NCBI GenBank assembly: GCA_947493255.1
Contig: CANLQK010000002.1
Span: forward strand, 310,001-374,000
Source of the DNA: an uncultured Paracoccaceae bacterium
GTDB taxonomy: Bacteria > Pseudomonadota > Alphaproteobacteria > Rhodobacterales > Rhodobacteraceae
Direction: 5' to 3'
DNA: 64,000 nt
Positions 20,395-29,887 of this stretch are shown in pieces. The notes under the pieces were generated by a model. The model saw only the letters and a program-made list of their open reading frames with translations. It was not told where the DNA came from and ran no database searches. Within the stretch, counting starts at the first letter, position 1; every line of letters starts with the position of its first letter. The translations under genes were made by a program, and so were the position numbers.

Positions 20395-21597
20395 ATGCAG
20401 AACCGAGCGTACATCTTTATTCTTGCCACACTGATGATCGATGCAATTGGGATCGGCCTCGTTTTTCCGATCATGCCCGACTTGATGGTGCGTGTCGGTG
20501 CGGGAACCACCGGCGAAGGTGCATTGTGGGGCGGAATTTTGATGGCATCTTACGCAGGGGCCCTGTTCCTGTTTGCCCCCATAATCGGCAGCCTGTCAGA
20601 CGCCTATGGCCGCAAACCCGTCTTGATAGCGGCCTTGTTCGTACTGGCTGTTGATTATGTCATTATGGCTATGGCCGATGTCTATTGGGTTTTGTTGATT
20701 GGGCGTATTCTCGCGGGCGTGGCCGGCGCAACCTATACGACCGCGACCGCTTACATCGCTGATATTTCAAATGCCAAAGAAAGGTCAGCTCGTTTCGGTA
20801 TGATTGGCGCGGCGTTTGGGATTGGTTTCGTACTCGGTCCCGCAATCGGTGGTATCGCCGCCCAATGGCATGTCACGGCCCCTTTTTGGATTGCTGCAGC
20901 TCTATCGGCGGTAAATGTCGGGTTTGGCCTGTTTGTACTCCCTGAAAGCCTGACAGAGGAAAAAAGGCGTCCCTTTGGGCGCAATGATTTAAATCCATTC
21001 AAAACCATCATTGAAGCATTCAAAATCCCGGGCCTTTGGATCCCGTTGATTTGCCTTTTTGTGTTTGAGTTTGCGAATATGGTCTACCCAACGTTGTGGG
21101 CGTTCTTCACGCGTGAACTGTTCGGATGGTCATCGCTATTAATTGGTGTGTCACTCGCTGGGTACGGCATTCTTTTGGCAGGTGTCCAAGGAGGGCTGAT
21201 GCCAGTCTTTATCAGCCGGTTGGGCGAATTTCGGACACTGCAGTTGGGGTTCATCAGTGCCTTGATCGGATTTGTCGGGTTTGGGTTAATTTCAACGGTG
21301 ACCGGGTTGGTGCTCATCTTATTGTTTGCCGCCCTATCAGACCTGTCACCTCCCATGATGACAGCCATAGCCGCAAATCTGGTGGAAGAAGACAAACAGG
21401 GGTTGGTGCAGGGCGTGATTGCATCCCTGTCATCGGTCGCGGCGTTTTTGGCACCTTTGGTCGCGACCGGCGTTTTCGAGGCCTTTGTCGACGATCAAGG
21501 AGCCTACCTACCCGGTGCACCTTTCTTGATGGCGGGTGTGCTTATCGTTCTTGTTGTGCCGCTAATGGTCAAATTGCGCCGTTACGCACAATCCTGA
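20395..21597 (+). CDS. MFS efflux transporter, TetA-like (TCR/Tet family)
   Basis: A 400-residue protein with 12 predicted membrane helices. It opens with a helix containing DAIGIGLVFPIMPDLM, typical of the DHA1/TetA group, has motif A as GSLSDAYGRKPVLI after helix 2, and a motif-C-like GAAFGIGFVLGPAIGG in helix 5, the antiporter signature. It probably exports a hydrophobic compound in exchange for protons; the family name does not prove tetracycline resistance. An in-frame TTG at 20326 would add 23 residues that do not belong to the family, so the ATG at 20395 is preferred although its ribosome-binding site is weak. Confidence 0.85.
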   Translation: MQNRAYIFILATLMIDAIGIGLVFPIMPDLMVRVGAGTTGEGALWGGILMASYAGALFLFAPIIGSLSDAYGRKPVLIAALFVLAVDYVIMAMADVYWVLLIGRILAGVAGATYTTATAYIADISNAKERSARFGMIGAAFGIGFVLGPAIGGIAAQWHVTAPFWIAAALSAVNVGFGLFVLPESLTEEKRRPFGRNDLNPFKTIIEAFKIPGLWIPLICLFVFEFANMVYPTLWAFFTRELFGWSSLLIGVSLAGYGILLAGVQGGLMPVFISRLGEFRTLQLGFISALIGFVGFGLISTVTGLVLILLFAALSDLSPPMMTAIAANLVEEDKQGLVQGVIASLSSVAAFLAPLVATGVFEAFVDDQGAYLPGAPFLMAGVLIVLVVPLMVKLRRYAQS

Positions 21598-21685
21598 ACG
21601 AACTTTGGCTTATAATTGTCGAACTTCATGTCTATATTGCCCGCGGATGGAAGGGGTTCGTGCTTTGCGAGCTCAAAGGTATGAA

Positions 21686-22036
21686 ATGAAGAAGATACGC
21701 AACCATATGGTTGGGGTCGATCACGGCGATGTTGTGATGTTCTCTGACTTCGAACATGATGGTGTGATGTGGACCGGCGATGGGGCACGCCAAACACGCG
21801 CACATGTGGAGTTCTCCGATACTTTTCGGGGGATTCCGGCCGTGCAGGTGAACATGTCTATGTTCGATATGTCTAACAGTACCAATGCCCGTGTCGACGT
21901 TCAGGCCGAAGACATCTCTTCCGAGGGCTTCGCGATTGTGTTTCGCACATGGGGCGATACAAAAATCGCCCGAGTTCGCGTGTCGTGGCAGGCGATTGGT
22001 GAATTACATCACAATGATGATTGGGATCTTTATTGA
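21686..22036 (+). CDS. H-type lectin domain protein
   Basis: A 116-residue protein with a complete H-type lectin fold: VVMFSDFEHDGVMWTGDG, RAHVEFSDTFRGIPAVQVNMSMFDM, and GFAIVFRTWGDTKIARVRVSWQAIGEL. This domain binds N-acetylgalactosamine-type sugars in discoidin and snail lectins; a sugar ligand here is inference. No signal peptide is visible, so it may be cytoplasmic. The ATG at 21686 has AAAGG 7 bases upstream. Small free-standing versions are common in Rhodobacteraceae. Its 3' end overlaps the convergent DUF6653 gene by 7 bp. Confidence 0.85.
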   Translation: MKKIRNHMVGVDHGDVVMFSDFEHDGVMWTGDGARQTRAHVEFSDTFRGIPAVQVNMSMFDMSNSTNARVDVQAEDISSEGFAIVFRTWGDTKIARVRVSWQAIGELHHNDDWDLY

Positions 22037-22542
22037 TCCCTTAAGGCTTCAATCGTGCCACCGGCCCGTTGAAAATCATCCCAAACCCAGGCCATGCGAT
22101 CGACAAACCAGGTCTTGAACGTGGTCATCATGACAATTCCCAACAGCGTAGGCCAGGGATCTAGCCATAAGATTCCCCATATCCAGACAACCGCACCCAG
22201 ACCGGATAACGTGGTCAGCACTCGGCAGACGCGCGCATGGTGCGGTGCGACTAGGTCACGTTGGCGCAGCCACACCCTTTCTCCCAGAACACCGCGCGCA
22301 GCCCAATGGTCGTATGTTTTGGGTGCCGTAAACAGGCGCGGATTCAGCCAAATAAAACCCAACGCCAGCACGACTGGTCCAGTCGCCAACCAACCAATCC
22401 AAACCCTGCTCCAAAGGGCGAGGGTCAGCAAGGGAAGGGCGACCAACATGCGCGTCCAAACGGACCAATTGGACATATGACGCAACCAAACCGCATCGGT
22501 CATGCCCATCAGCCGTTCAGCACGTGAATATAAATCAGCCAT
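22030..22542 (-). CDS. DUF6653 family membrane protein
   Basis: 170 residues. It begins MADLYSRAERLMGMTDAVWLRHMSNWSVWTR, followed by two closely spaced hydrophobic helices (about residues 33-65), a polar segment containing AHHARVC-like sequence, and a further pair of helices rich in tryptophan. The sequence fits small bacterial membrane proteins grouped as DUF6653, without a known role. It overlaps the lectin gene tail-to-tail, and its start is 44 bp before the prs stop on the same strand. Confidence 0.6.
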   Translation of the reverse strand: MADLYSRAERLMGMTDAVWLRHMSNWSVWTRMLVALPLLTLALWSRVWIGWLATGPVVLALGFIWLNPRLFTAPKTYDHWAARGVLGERVWLRQRDLVAPHHARVCRVLTTLSGLGAVVWIWGILWLDPWPTLLGIVMMTTFKTWFVDRMAWVWDDFQRAGGTIEALRDQ

Positions 22543-22586
22543 AGCGGCAGATTAGTAATGTAGATTTGGAGTGGCAAGCGCAGGCG

Positions 22587-23603
22587 CTACTCGCCGGAGT
22601 ACATGCCTTCGTAGATCGGTTGGAGGGTCTTGTGATCAAACAATGATGACACTGATGTCCCGTTCCATGTGTTCATGATTGCCTGTGCGAACATTGGCGC
22701 AGTTGGCACGATGCGAATGTTGGGGCAATCCAGAACAGCCTGTGTTGGCTGAATGGTGTCTGTGATGACCAAGTTTTTCATCACCGATTTCCCGACACGT
22801 TCAATCGCGGGGCCAGACAGTACACCATGTGTAATGTAGGAATGCACTTCTTTGGCACCGTGGTCCATCAACACTTCAGCGGCTTTGCAAAGGGTGCCCG
22901 CCGTATCGACGATATCGTCTACGATCAGACAGGTACGGTCTTTGACGTCACCAATAACGGTCATTTCGGCGACTTCACCTGGTTTGCCGCGACGTTTGTC
23001 AACGATCGATAACGGGGCATTGATACGTTGCGCCAAGTCGCGCGCACGGGCCACACCACCAACGTCAGGTGACACGACCATTACGTCGTCGCGGCCTTTG
23101 AAATGATGCATGGCATCAAGCGCAAAAACGGGCGCTGCGTAAAGGTTGTCGACCGGAATGTCGAAGAAGCCCTGGATTTGTGTCGCGTGCAGATCAAGCG
23201 TTAGAATCCGTTCGATGCCGGCTTCGACCATCATGTTCGCAACCAGTTTGGCTGTAATTGGCGTACGGGCTTTCGACCGGCGGTCTTGGCGCGCGTAACC
23301 GAAATAAGGGATGACTGCTGTAATGCGTGCCGCTGACGAACGACGCAAGGCATCAGCGATGATCAGCAGTTCCATCAAGTTGTCGTTCGCGGGGTTCGAG
23401 GTGGACTGCAGGATAAACATATCTTCGCCACGAACGTTTTCGTAAACCTCGACGAAAATTTCACCATCATTAAACCGCTCAACCCTTGCATCCACGAGGC
23501 CAACGTTGATCCCGCGATGAAGGGACATACGTTTGGCGACAGATTGGGCCAACGGCGTATTCGCGTTCCCCGAGATAAGCTTTGGTTCGATAAGATTTGG
23601 CAT
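22587..23603 (-). CDS. prs: Ribose-phosphate pyrophosphokinase
   Basis: 338 residues, class I PRPP synthetase. Seen are [24 protein letters not shown] near the N-terminus, [24 protein letters not shown] (the flexible ATP-binding loop), the [19 protein letters not shown] signature and the PRPP loop [13 protein letters not shown]. It makes PRPP from ribose 5-phosphate and ATP for purine, pyrimidine, histidine and NAD synthesis. The ATG at 23603 has AGGA 7 bases upstream and gives the usual [11 protein letters not shown] start; a longer frame to 23651 is not conserved-looking. Confidence 0.97.
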   Translation of the reverse strand: MPNLIEPKLISGNANTPLAQSVAKRMSLHRGINVGLVDARVERFNDGEIFVEVYENVRGEDMFILQSTSNPANDNLMELLIIADALRRSSAARITAVIPYFGYARQDRRSKARTPITAKLVANMMVEAGIERILTLDLHATQIQGFFDIPVDNLYAAPVFALDAMHHFKGRDDVMVVSPDVGGVARARDLAQRINAPLSIVDKRRGKPGEVAEMTVIGDVKDRTCLIVDDIVDTAGTLCKAAEVLMDHGAKEVHSYITHGVLSGPAIERVGKSVMKNLVITDTIQPTQAVLDCPNIRIVPTAPMFAQAIMNTWNGTSVSSLFDHKTLQPIYEGMYSGE

Positions 23604-23697
23604 GGAAAATCCTGAGCATGACAGATTCGTGACGTTGACTTCGCCTAGCACATACCTAACCTGCCACCAACAAATTCAGGCGATTTAGGAGAGCCAA

Positions 23698-24294
23698 ATG
23701 CCACATATCGATTACTACTTCGCAACGATTTCCCCGTTTACCTATTTGGCTGGCCCAGAGTTCGATGCTGTCGTCGCCAAACATGGTGCTACCGTCACTT
23801 ATAAACCGCTCGATATTATGGGTCTGTTTGGCCGGACTGGTGGAGTGCCGCCAAAGGATCGTCACCCAAACCGCCAAGAATACCGCCTTCAAGACATGCG
23901 CCGTCGCGCTATCGTCACTGGGCTGCCGTTTCAAATGAAACCCGCCCATTGGCCGACCAACATGGCACCGTCATCTTATGCGATTATCGCTGCGCAATCA
24001 GCGGGCGGAAATGTCAGCGGTTTGGTGCAGGCGCTGACGCGCAGCTGCTGGGCCGATGACAAGGATATCGCGGACGAAGGTGTTATTCGTGCCTGTTTGG
24101 AAGAAACTGGTTTTGACCCAGAATTGGTGAACAGCGGAATGTTGGAAGGTGCGGAAACCTATGCTGCCAACTTAGAAGAAGCTGTTGCCAAGGGCGTGTT
24201 CGGTGCACCGTTCTTCATCTCGGACAAAGACGAACGATTCTGGGGGCAAGATCGCATCGACGATCTAGATCGCCATCTGTCTGGCGAATTCTAA
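23698..24294 (+). CDS. 2-hydroxychromene-2-carboxylate isomerase-like (DsbA fold)
   Basis: A 198-residue DsbA-fold protein without a CxxC motif. The start IDYYFATISPFTYLAGPEF has the serine of the HCCA isomerase/kappa-GST active site, and the C-terminal segment VFGAPFFISDKDERFWGQDRIDDL is the hallmark of that family. Family members catalyse glutathione-dependent isomerisation in aromatic degradation, but no such pathway is encoded nearby, so the physiological substrate is unknown. AGGAG lies 6 bases before the ATG. An alpha/beta hydrolase gene follows without a gap, suggesting a two-gene unit. Confidence 0.85.
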   Translation: MPHIDYYFATISPFTYLAGPEFDAVVAKHGATVTYKPLDIMGLFGRTGGVPPKDRHPNRQEYRLQDMRRRAIVTGLPFQMKPAHWPTNMAPSSYAIIAAQSAGGNVSGLVQALTRSCWADDKDIADEGVIRACLEETGFDPELVNSGMLEGAETYAANLEEAVAKGVFGAPFFISDKDERFWGQDRIDDLDRHLSGEF

Positions 24295-25074
24295 TTGCTT
24301 CAAACTGTCGCTGGGCAGAATGTTTGGGTTACGCAGACGGGCCAAGGCCCGCTGCGTATCTTCGTCCATTGTTCATTGGGCCAATCTCGAACACTGATGC
24401 CATTGGCAGAACTTTTGCCCCCGGGACGAAACCTCTTTTTTGACCTGCCTGGGCATGGGAAATCGGCGGATTGGACCGGTGTAGATTACCACGCAGATGT
24501 CTTGGGGATTTTGAATGAACTAACGGATGAACCTGCTCACGTCATAGGGCATTCGTTTGGGGCGACAGTGGCGCTGCGGATGGCGATTGAACAGCCACAA
24601 CGCGTGACCCAATTGACGTTGATAGAACCCGTGATGTTCGCTGCCGCCAAAGATGCACGCGCGCTGTCAGCTCACCGCGCAGCGTTTTCGCCATTTGTGG
24701 CTGCAATGGAGAAGGGTGATCTGGAAAGGGCCAGCGAACTGTTTGTCAGTATGTGGGGCACCGGCCCATCATGGTCGGAATTGTCAAAACCACGTCGTGA
24801 TAAGATCATTTCGCAGATCCATCTGATCCCTGCAGCCGCCTCGGTCATCGAAGATGATGAACCTAAACTTGTCGATCGTTTAGCAAACATCACTTGTTTG
24901 GTTGATCTGATCGAAGGAAGCGCAAGCCAACCAATCATGTCCGCGATTTTGGATGGGCTAGAGCTAACGATTCCGCATGTGCACCGGACGTGTGTTCAGG
25001 GGGCAGATCACATGGTCCCAATAACACATGCGAAAGACGTCGCTTGTGCAATCACCAGTTCACAACAAACTTGA
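24295..25074 (+). CDS. Alpha/beta-fold hydrolase
   Basis: A 259-residue protein with the nucleophile elbow GHSFGA, an oxyanion region HCSLGQSRTL, an Asp in the late VDLIEGSAS strand and a catalytic His in GADHMVPITHA. The only start giving the full domain is a TTG directly after the preceding stop codon (TAATTG), so translation likely depends on re-initiation after the isomerase gene. It is cytoplasmic. The substrate is not recognisable. Its stop abuts the stop of the convergent hydrolase gene with no spacing. Confidence 0.75.
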   Translation: MLQTVAGQNVWVTQTGQGPLRIFVHCSLGQSRTLMPLAELLPPGRNLFFDLPGHGKSADWTGVDYHADVLGILNELTDEPAHVIGHSFGATVALRMAIEQPQRVTQLTLIEPVMFAAAKDARALSAHRAAFSPFVAAMEKGDLERASELFVSMWGTGPSWSELSKPRRDKIISQIHLIPAAASVIEDDEPKLVDRLANITCLVDLIEGSASQPIMSAILDGLELTIPHVHRTCVQGADHMVPITHAKDVACAITSSQQT

Positions 25075-25884
25075 TTAGGGTGCGCCGTTCTCCAAAAACG
25101 CCCGAGCCCTCGCGGTCCACCCTTGTGGCAGGCCATGCCCGCCATCATGCACATCCAATCGGACAGGCGCACCTGCGCAAGAGTCGTCCCAGACACGAGT
25201 TCTAAAGCCTTCCGCGATCTCGATTTCATCAGGGTTTGATCGGCAACCATTCGCGATCCGAGCGCGCTCTAGGCTGTCCCAAACGCTGCCTTGGTGCCAA
25301 TCCCGTATGCCGCGCCCTTCAAAAGGGACCTGTGCATCTCCAAACCCGTGAACCTGCATAATAGGCAGGCCAGCTAATCCGGCGCAGTCCGTTGTGTTTG
25401 GTCTGCGCAATGCGCCGGCGACGCTAACCATACCGGAAAGCTGATCACCTGCTTCACAAGCGAATAACCAAGCCATTGATCCACCGGCTGAAAAGCCCGC
25501 AACAAATACGTTGTCCATGTCTAGATTTGTACGCTTCGATGCGGCCTCTAGAACGGAGAATGTAAACGCAACATCATCGCGCGGGGCGTTATCGCGTGCA
25601 GGGTAGGAGCGAGGGCCGCCGTCATTGCGAAACCCGTTTGGTGCGATGATCACATAGCCGTTTTCAAGAAAGTCGCGCTGCAACCCACCACCACGATGGA
25701 TCGATGCACCGTTGCCGTTGTGACCATGAAACCAAATCATAGTAGGGAAGGGGCCATCGCCCGTTGGTAGGCGCAAATGGTAGCTACCGCCGTCTATTTC
25801 GCAGGGGGCATCGGGCCCGCATTCTTGCGTCGCGGCCGATGTGGCTATGCAGACGAAAAAGCCAGTCAGTAAGTTTTTGAACAC
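25075..25884 (-). CDS. Exported PHB-depolymerase/feruloyl-esterase-like hydrolase
   Basis: About 269 residues. A signal peptide (about residues 1-20) precedes YHLRLPTGDGPFPTMIWFHGHNGNG, the oxyanion strand of the LpqC/PhaZ-like esterase family. The nucleophile elbow is VAGFSAGGSMAW; GDAQVPFEGRG gives the likely Asp region, and HDGGHGLPQGW the His. It contains six or more cysteines that could pair in the periplasm. The GTG at 25884 has GGAG 9 bases upstream and is preferred over a TTG at 25890. The substrate may be a polyester or an aryl ester; this cannot be decided. Confidence 0.8.
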   Translation of the reverse strand: MFKNLLTGFFVCIATSAATQECGPDAPCEIDGGSYHLRLPTGDGPFPTMIWFHGHNGNGASIHRGGGLQRDFLENGYVIIAPNGFRNDGGPRSYPARDNAPRDDVAFTFSVLEAASKRTNLDMDNVFVAGFSAGGSMAWLFACEAGDQLSGMVSVAGALRRPNTTDCAGLAGLPIMQVHGFGDAQVPFEGRGIRDWHQGSVWDSLERARIANGCRSNPDEIEIAEGFRTRVWDDSCAGAPVRLDVHDGGHGLPQGWTARARAFLENGAP

Positions 25885-25970
25885 AAACAAAGTCTCCCCA
25901 AAATGATTTGGGCTGACAATGAAAAGCCAGGCTAAGAAGGTCTAATCACGATTGCGTAACGGCACCCCAA

Positions 25971-27011
25971 TTACGCATTCAACGCAGTCAAGAACGCATC
26001 GACCCCATCGGGCCCCACAGACCAATCGCAGACCAAACGACCCTCGACCAATTCGTCGTCCGGGCCATCAAGCGAACCCATCACATAGTAATAGGCACCC
26101 GCATTCTGAACCTTCTTATGCAACCCGCGTGCCATCTTGAAGAACATCAGGTTTGCTTCGGGGTCATAGTCGAATGTGACGACACCAGAGGCACGCAGGC
26201 CTTCCGCCAAACGCTGACCTGACCCGTTGGCTTGCGTCGCCAGTTCCAACCAAAGGTTGTCGGTTAGGTAGGCCTCCATCTGAGCACTGAGGAAGCGGTG
26301 TTTGGAAAATAAGTGCGCTCCGCGTTTGCGGCGCAATTCAAATTCCCATGCAAGAGTTGGGTCAAAAATGACAACGGCTTCTACGCCCATCAACCCGTTT
26401 TTGGTGCCGCCAAAACAGGCAACATCGATTCCGGCTTTCCATGTCATTTCCGCTGGCGTGCAGCCCAACGTGACAATCGCATTGGAAAAACGTGCACCAT
26501 CTAGGTGGGTCTTTAATCCATAGGACTTGGCCACATCGGTCAGCGCTTTCAGCTCGTCCAATGTATAGACAGTTCCCTTTTCGGTAACTTGCGTGATCGA
26601 GACGGGACCGCGTTGCGGGCCATGCACACCGCGCGTTTCTTCGGCCTCAATTGCGGCGGTCAAAGTGGCCGCGGTCATCTTGGCGTTTTCGTCTTGCACC
26701 AGTGTCAGCTTCGCACCGCTGTAAAATTCAGGCGCGTTGCATTCGTCTTCGTTGATGTGGCTCATCTTGGTGCAGAACAGCGCATCCCATGGCTGGGCAA
26801 GTGTGCCCAAAGCGATGGCGTTGGCCGCAGTGCCAGTGGCAACCAGGTAAACGGCCGCCTCTGGGGCTTCGAACAGGTCACGCACCAATTGGCGGACGTT
26901 GTCCATTTCTTTGTCGGCCCCATAGCCAGTACGGAACCCTTCGTTTGCGCGGGCTATAGCTTCTAGGACAGATGGATGTGCTGGACCGGAATTGTCTGAC
27001 GCGAAAAACAT
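25971..27011 (-). CDS. Low-specificity L-threonine aldolase family protein
   Basis: 346 residues of the PLP-dependent beta-eliminating lyase family. It starts FFASDNSGPAHPSVLEAI and has GTAANAIALGTL, the His of SHINEDECNAPEF and LDGARFSNAIV with the Asp that binds the pyridine nitrogen; the Schiff-base lysine is in CFGGTKNGLMG. It cleaves L-threonine or allo-threonine to glycine and acetaldehyde. The gene directly follows the stop codon of the YcgN-like gene (TAGATG), so the two are probably cotranscribed with ribF. Confidence 0.9.
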   Translation of the reverse strand: MFFASDNSGPAHPSVLEAIARANEGFRTGYGADKEMDNVRQLVRDLFEAPEAAVYLVATGTAANAIALGTLAQPWDALFCTKMSHINEDECNAPEFYSGAKLTLVQDENAKMTAATLTAAIEAEETRGVHGPQRGPVSITQVTEKGTVYTLDELKALTDVAKSYGLKTHLDGARFSNAIVTLGCTPAEMTWKAGIDVACFGGTKNGLMGVEAVVIFDPTLAWEFELRRKRGAHLFSKHRFLSAQMEAYLTDNLWLELATQANGSGQRLAEGLRASGVVTFDYDPEANLMFFKMARGLHKKVQNAGAYYYVMGSLDGPDDELVEGRLVCDWSVGPDGVDAFLTALNA

Positions 27012-27482
27012 CTACAGTGGCTCCTCGATGATGTGATCTTCCCACTCGTCGTCAGGTGTATTGGCTTCTGAAACGGTGAGGTCTTGAACGGATACGCCAG
27101 CATCATGCACGGATTGCGCCGTGCCTGAAATAAGCGGATGCCAGTGAAACAACGGTTTACCTTCGTGTACAAGGCGATAGGCGCAGGTTTGGGGCAGCCA
27201 ATACATATGCGAATGGATCGTTGAAGGGGTTAGCTTGATACATTCGGGGACATAGGTGTTGCGCGTTTCGTAGGACGAGCACAGGCAGGTGCTGTCATCC
27301 AGCAATTTACAGGCAACGCGTGTAAGGGCGACTTCGCCGCTGTCTTCATCTTCCAGCTTGTTCAGGCAGCATTTGCCGCACCCATCGCACAAGGCTTCCC
27401 ACTCGGTTGCCGTCATCTTGTTTAACGGGACGTTGGCCCAGAATTCAGTGCGGACATCGTCGCGGTTGATCGGGTCAGACAT
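27012..27482 (-). CDS. YcgN family cysteine-cluster protein (UPF0260)
   Basis: 156 residues with the cluster CDGCGKCCLNKLED near residue 33, CKLLDDSTCLCSSYETR and YVPECIKL, and TCAYRLVHEGKPLFHWHPLISG, the pattern of the YkgJ/YcgN zinc- or iron-cluster family. The molecular role is unknown. The start overlaps the end of ribF by 8 bases and the stop abuts the aldolase start, giving a tightly packed ribF-ycgN-aldolase unit on the minus strand. Confidence 0.88.
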   Translation of the reverse strand: MSDPINRDDVRTEFWANVPLNKMTATEWEALCDGCGKCCLNKLEDEDSGEVALTRVACKLLDDSTCLCSSYETRNTYVPECIKLTPSTIHSHMYWLPQTCAYRLVHEGKPLFHWHPLISGTAQSVHDAGVSVQDLTVSEANTPDDEWEDHIIEEPL

Positions 27483-28407
27483 CGGCTAAAATTTCCCGCG
27501 CCCGAACGCAATCTGCGTCCATTTGGGTGACCAACGCGTCAAGGCTATCGAACTTTTCTTCGCCACGTAGATAATGGACCAGCCCGACGCTGATTTCCGC
27601 GCCATAAAGATCGCCTGAAAAATCAAATAGATAGCTTTCGCAGTTGGGGGTGTTGATGCCAAACATCGGACGCACCCCTATAGACGCCGCACCGTCATAG
27701 CTGCCAGCATGAGGGCCATCCAAAACATCGACCTTAACGGCATAGACACCGAATTTAGGCATGTGCAGCCCGTCGAGCGACATGTTTGCGGTTGGAAAGC
27801 CAAGGTCGCGGCCACGTTGGTCACCAGTGATGACAGGGCCAACGATACGGTGCCAATGGCCCAACATTTCTGCTGCGTGCAGCGGGTTTCCTTCGGCCAA
27901 TGCCGTGCGGATGGCGGTTGAGGAAACGGCGCCGGATGTGTTGCTCACCATCGGTGCGATCGTGACGTCAAAGCCCATTTCCTTCCCGAACTCGATAAGG
28001 TCGTTGGTTGTGCCCGCGCGACCAAGCCCGAAACAGAAGTCTTCACCGACAACAACATGGGTTAACCCCAGTTTGTCCGTGATGATGTGCTGCGCGAAAT
28101 CGCGGGGGGAAAGCGCGGCGAGGGCTTCGTTGAAAGGCACCTGATAAAGACGTTCAACCCCCAGTTTTTCAAGGCGATTTGCCTTGGCTGCCGCGTTCAT
28201 AAGGCGAAACGGCGGGGCGTCTGGAGCGAAATGTTCGCGTGGGTGGGGTTCGAACGTGAGGACACCTAAAGGCGCGCCATTTGCAACGCTGCGTGTGAGG
28301 TCAATAACGGCTTGGTGGCCTTTGTGGACGCCATCAAAGTTCCCTATCGCAGCAGCGGCGCCACGGTCTGCAGGGGCTATAAAGGCGGGGTCTCGGATAA
28401 TGCGCAT
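27475..28407 (-). CDS. ribF: Bifunctional riboflavin kinase/FAD synthetase
   Basis: 310 residues. The N-terminal FAD synthetase half has GNFDGVHKGHQAVI (nucleotidyltransferase HxGH-type loop) and VVGEDFCFGLGRAG. The C-terminal flavokinase half has GDQRGRDLGFPTANM and the later NCESYLFDFSGDLYG with the catalytic Glu region. It converts riboflavin to FMN and then FAD. First gene of the ribF-ycgN-aldolase unit. Confidence 0.96.
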   Translation of the reverse strand: MRIIRDPAFIAPADRGAAAAIGNFDGVHKGHQAVIDLTRSVANGAPLGVLTFEPHPREHFAPDAPPFRLMNAAAKANRLEKLGVERLYQVPFNEALAALSPRDFAQHIITDKLGLTHVVVGEDFCFGLGRAGTTNDLIEFGKEMGFDVTIAPMVSNTSGAVSSTAIRTALAEGNPLHAAEMLGHWHRIVGPVITGDQRGRDLGFPTANMSLDGLHMPKFGVYAVKVDVLDGPHAGSYDGAASIGVRPMFGINTPNCESYLFDFSGDLYGAEISVGLVHYLRGEEKFDSLDALVTQMDADCVRAREILADV

Positions 28408-28453
28408 ATCACTGCGTAACGTGCAGCGCGGGGCGGTGCAAGCAGCCCGCGGT

Positions 28454-28897
28454 TCAGTCGAATTTACGTGACGGCGCGAGAACGACAGCTTCGCCTTTGA
28501 GGACCTTTTTGCCGTCGATCATGCAATGTGTGTCCATCGTTACTTTGCGTTTTGAGATGTCCATTTCGGTAACGGTTACAACGGCTTCTACCATGTCGCC
28601 CGGGCGGACAGGTGCAAGGAATTTCAGATTTTGACCAAGGTAGACAGTGCCATGACCGGGGAGCTGTTCGCCGATAACCGCAGAGATGAGGCCAGCAGTT
28701 AACATGCCGTGCGCGATGCGGCCTTCGAAGATGGTGTCTTGAGCGTAGGCATCATCAAGGTGGACAGGGTTATGATCGGTCGAAACTTCGGCGAACATTT
28801 CGATGTCGCGGTCGGTCACGATTTTTCGCAACGAGCGGGACATCCCGATTTCGATGTCTTCGATACAGATGGTTCCACGTGGGTTGTTGTCCAGCAT
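28454..28897 (-). CDS. MaoC-like (R)-specific enoyl-CoA hydratase family
   Basis: 147 residues with a single hot-dog domain. The hydratase-2 motif AEVSTDHNPVHLD supplies the catalytic Asp and His, followed by GRIAHGMLTAGLISAVIGEQLPG. Proteins of this length act on short or medium trans-2-enoyl-CoAs, as in PhaJ, linking beta-oxidation to polyhydroxyalkanoate monomers, or as accessory dehydratases. The ATG at 28897 follows AAGGAA; the longer frame to 28930 would add unrelated residues. It is monocistronic. Confidence 0.88.
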   Translation of the reverse strand: MLDNNPRGTICIEDIEIGMSRSLRKIVTDRDIEMFAEVSTDHNPVHLDDAYAQDTIFEGRIAHGMLTAGLISAVIGEQLPGHGTVYLGQNLKFLAPVRPGDMVEAVVTVTEMDISKRKVTMDTHCMIDGKKVLKGEAVVLAPSRKFD

Positions 28898-28991
28898 GGC
28901 GCGATTCCTTGAGTAATATAAATTCACCAAATATCTTTTCGGTGTAATTTAATTACCTCGCAAGTGCAGCATTTGTCAAGGCAGCTCTGGA

Positions 28992-29867
28992 TTACCGCAG
29001 AAAACCAATTGCATAGGTCGGGGTCACTTTTTCTGATTGAATATAATCACTTAGAGAGGTTGCGTTTGGTTGATCTGATGTTTGTGTTTCGGCTGCCGCC
29101 AAGCCACCAGTGATAAAGAGCGTGTCTAGGTCTTCCATTTGGCCGCCTAAAACATCCGTGCGAATCCCGTCACCAATGCAGATGATACGTGGATCTGCGA
29201 TGGAATTGGTTAAGGCGGCGTACCGGCGGCGGGCAAGGTCGTAGATGGGCGGATGTGGCTTGCCAAAATAAAGGCTTTCACCACCCATTTCGGTATAGAG
29301 CGCGGCCAAAGCACCAGCGCACCATTCGCGTGTTTCACCACGGTCGACGATAATGTCGGGGTTGGCGCAGAGCAGTTTAAGACCCTTTTGTTTGGCATAG
29401 AGGAATTCGGGTCGGTTCACGTCCACATCGGCTTGGGTGTCGAAGGGGCCACAACAGACGATGCCTTCGGCGTCTTCTAGAGATACCTTTTGAATTTCAA
29501 CGGGATCGGCGATGATTTTCAATGGCTTAAAGAAGTCATCGTCGCGCGGTGTTTCGCCCATGAAGTAGACTTTTTCACCGACAATACCGCGGAACATGGC
29601 GGCGCGTGCGCTGTCGCCGGACGTGGCGATTGCATCCCAACTGTCTGTCGCGACGCCCATGTCGGTGATCTGTTTCGCGACACTGTCCCATGGACGCGGC
29701 GAGTTGGTGACGAGGATCACGATACCGCCCGCAGCACGATAGGCTTGCATTGCAGCTACGGCGTCATCGAAGGGTTCGATCCCGTTGTGCATGCAGCCCC
29801 AAAGGTCGACGAAAGCTACGTCATACTGGCCTGTAATCTCGGCGAAGCTGTTCACGATTGGGGTCAT
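28992..29867 (-). CDS. HAD-superfamily hydrolase, class IIA (TIGR01459-type)
   Basis: 291 residues. Motif I is VAFVDLWGCMHNG, the DxWG form of this subfamily, with VILVTNSPRP as motif II, YFGKPHPPIYDLA with the motif III lysine and IICIGDGIRTDVLGG as motif IV. Class IIA HAD proteins include NagD-like sugar phosphatases; the substrate of this branch is not known. The ATG at 29867 has AAGG 8 bases before it. A 40-bp array of 11-bp repeats lies 20 bp upstream and probably within its promoter. Confidence 0.9.
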   Translation of the reverse strand: MTPIVNSFAEITGQYDVAFVDLWGCMHNGIEPFDDAVAAMQAYRAAGGIVILVTNSPRPWDSVAKQITDMGVATDSWDAIATSGDSARAAMFRGIVGEKVYFMGETPRDDDFFKPLKIIADPVEIQKVSLEDAEGIVCCGPFDTQADVDVNRPEFLYAKQKGLKLLCANPDIIVDRGETREWCAGALAALYTEMGGESLYFGKPHPPIYDLARRRYAALTNSIADPRIICIGDGIRTDVLGGQMEDLDTLFITGGLAAAETQTSDQPNATSLSDYIQSEKVTPTYAIGFLR

Positions 29868-29887
29868 TTTAGGGGCCTTTTCAGCGA

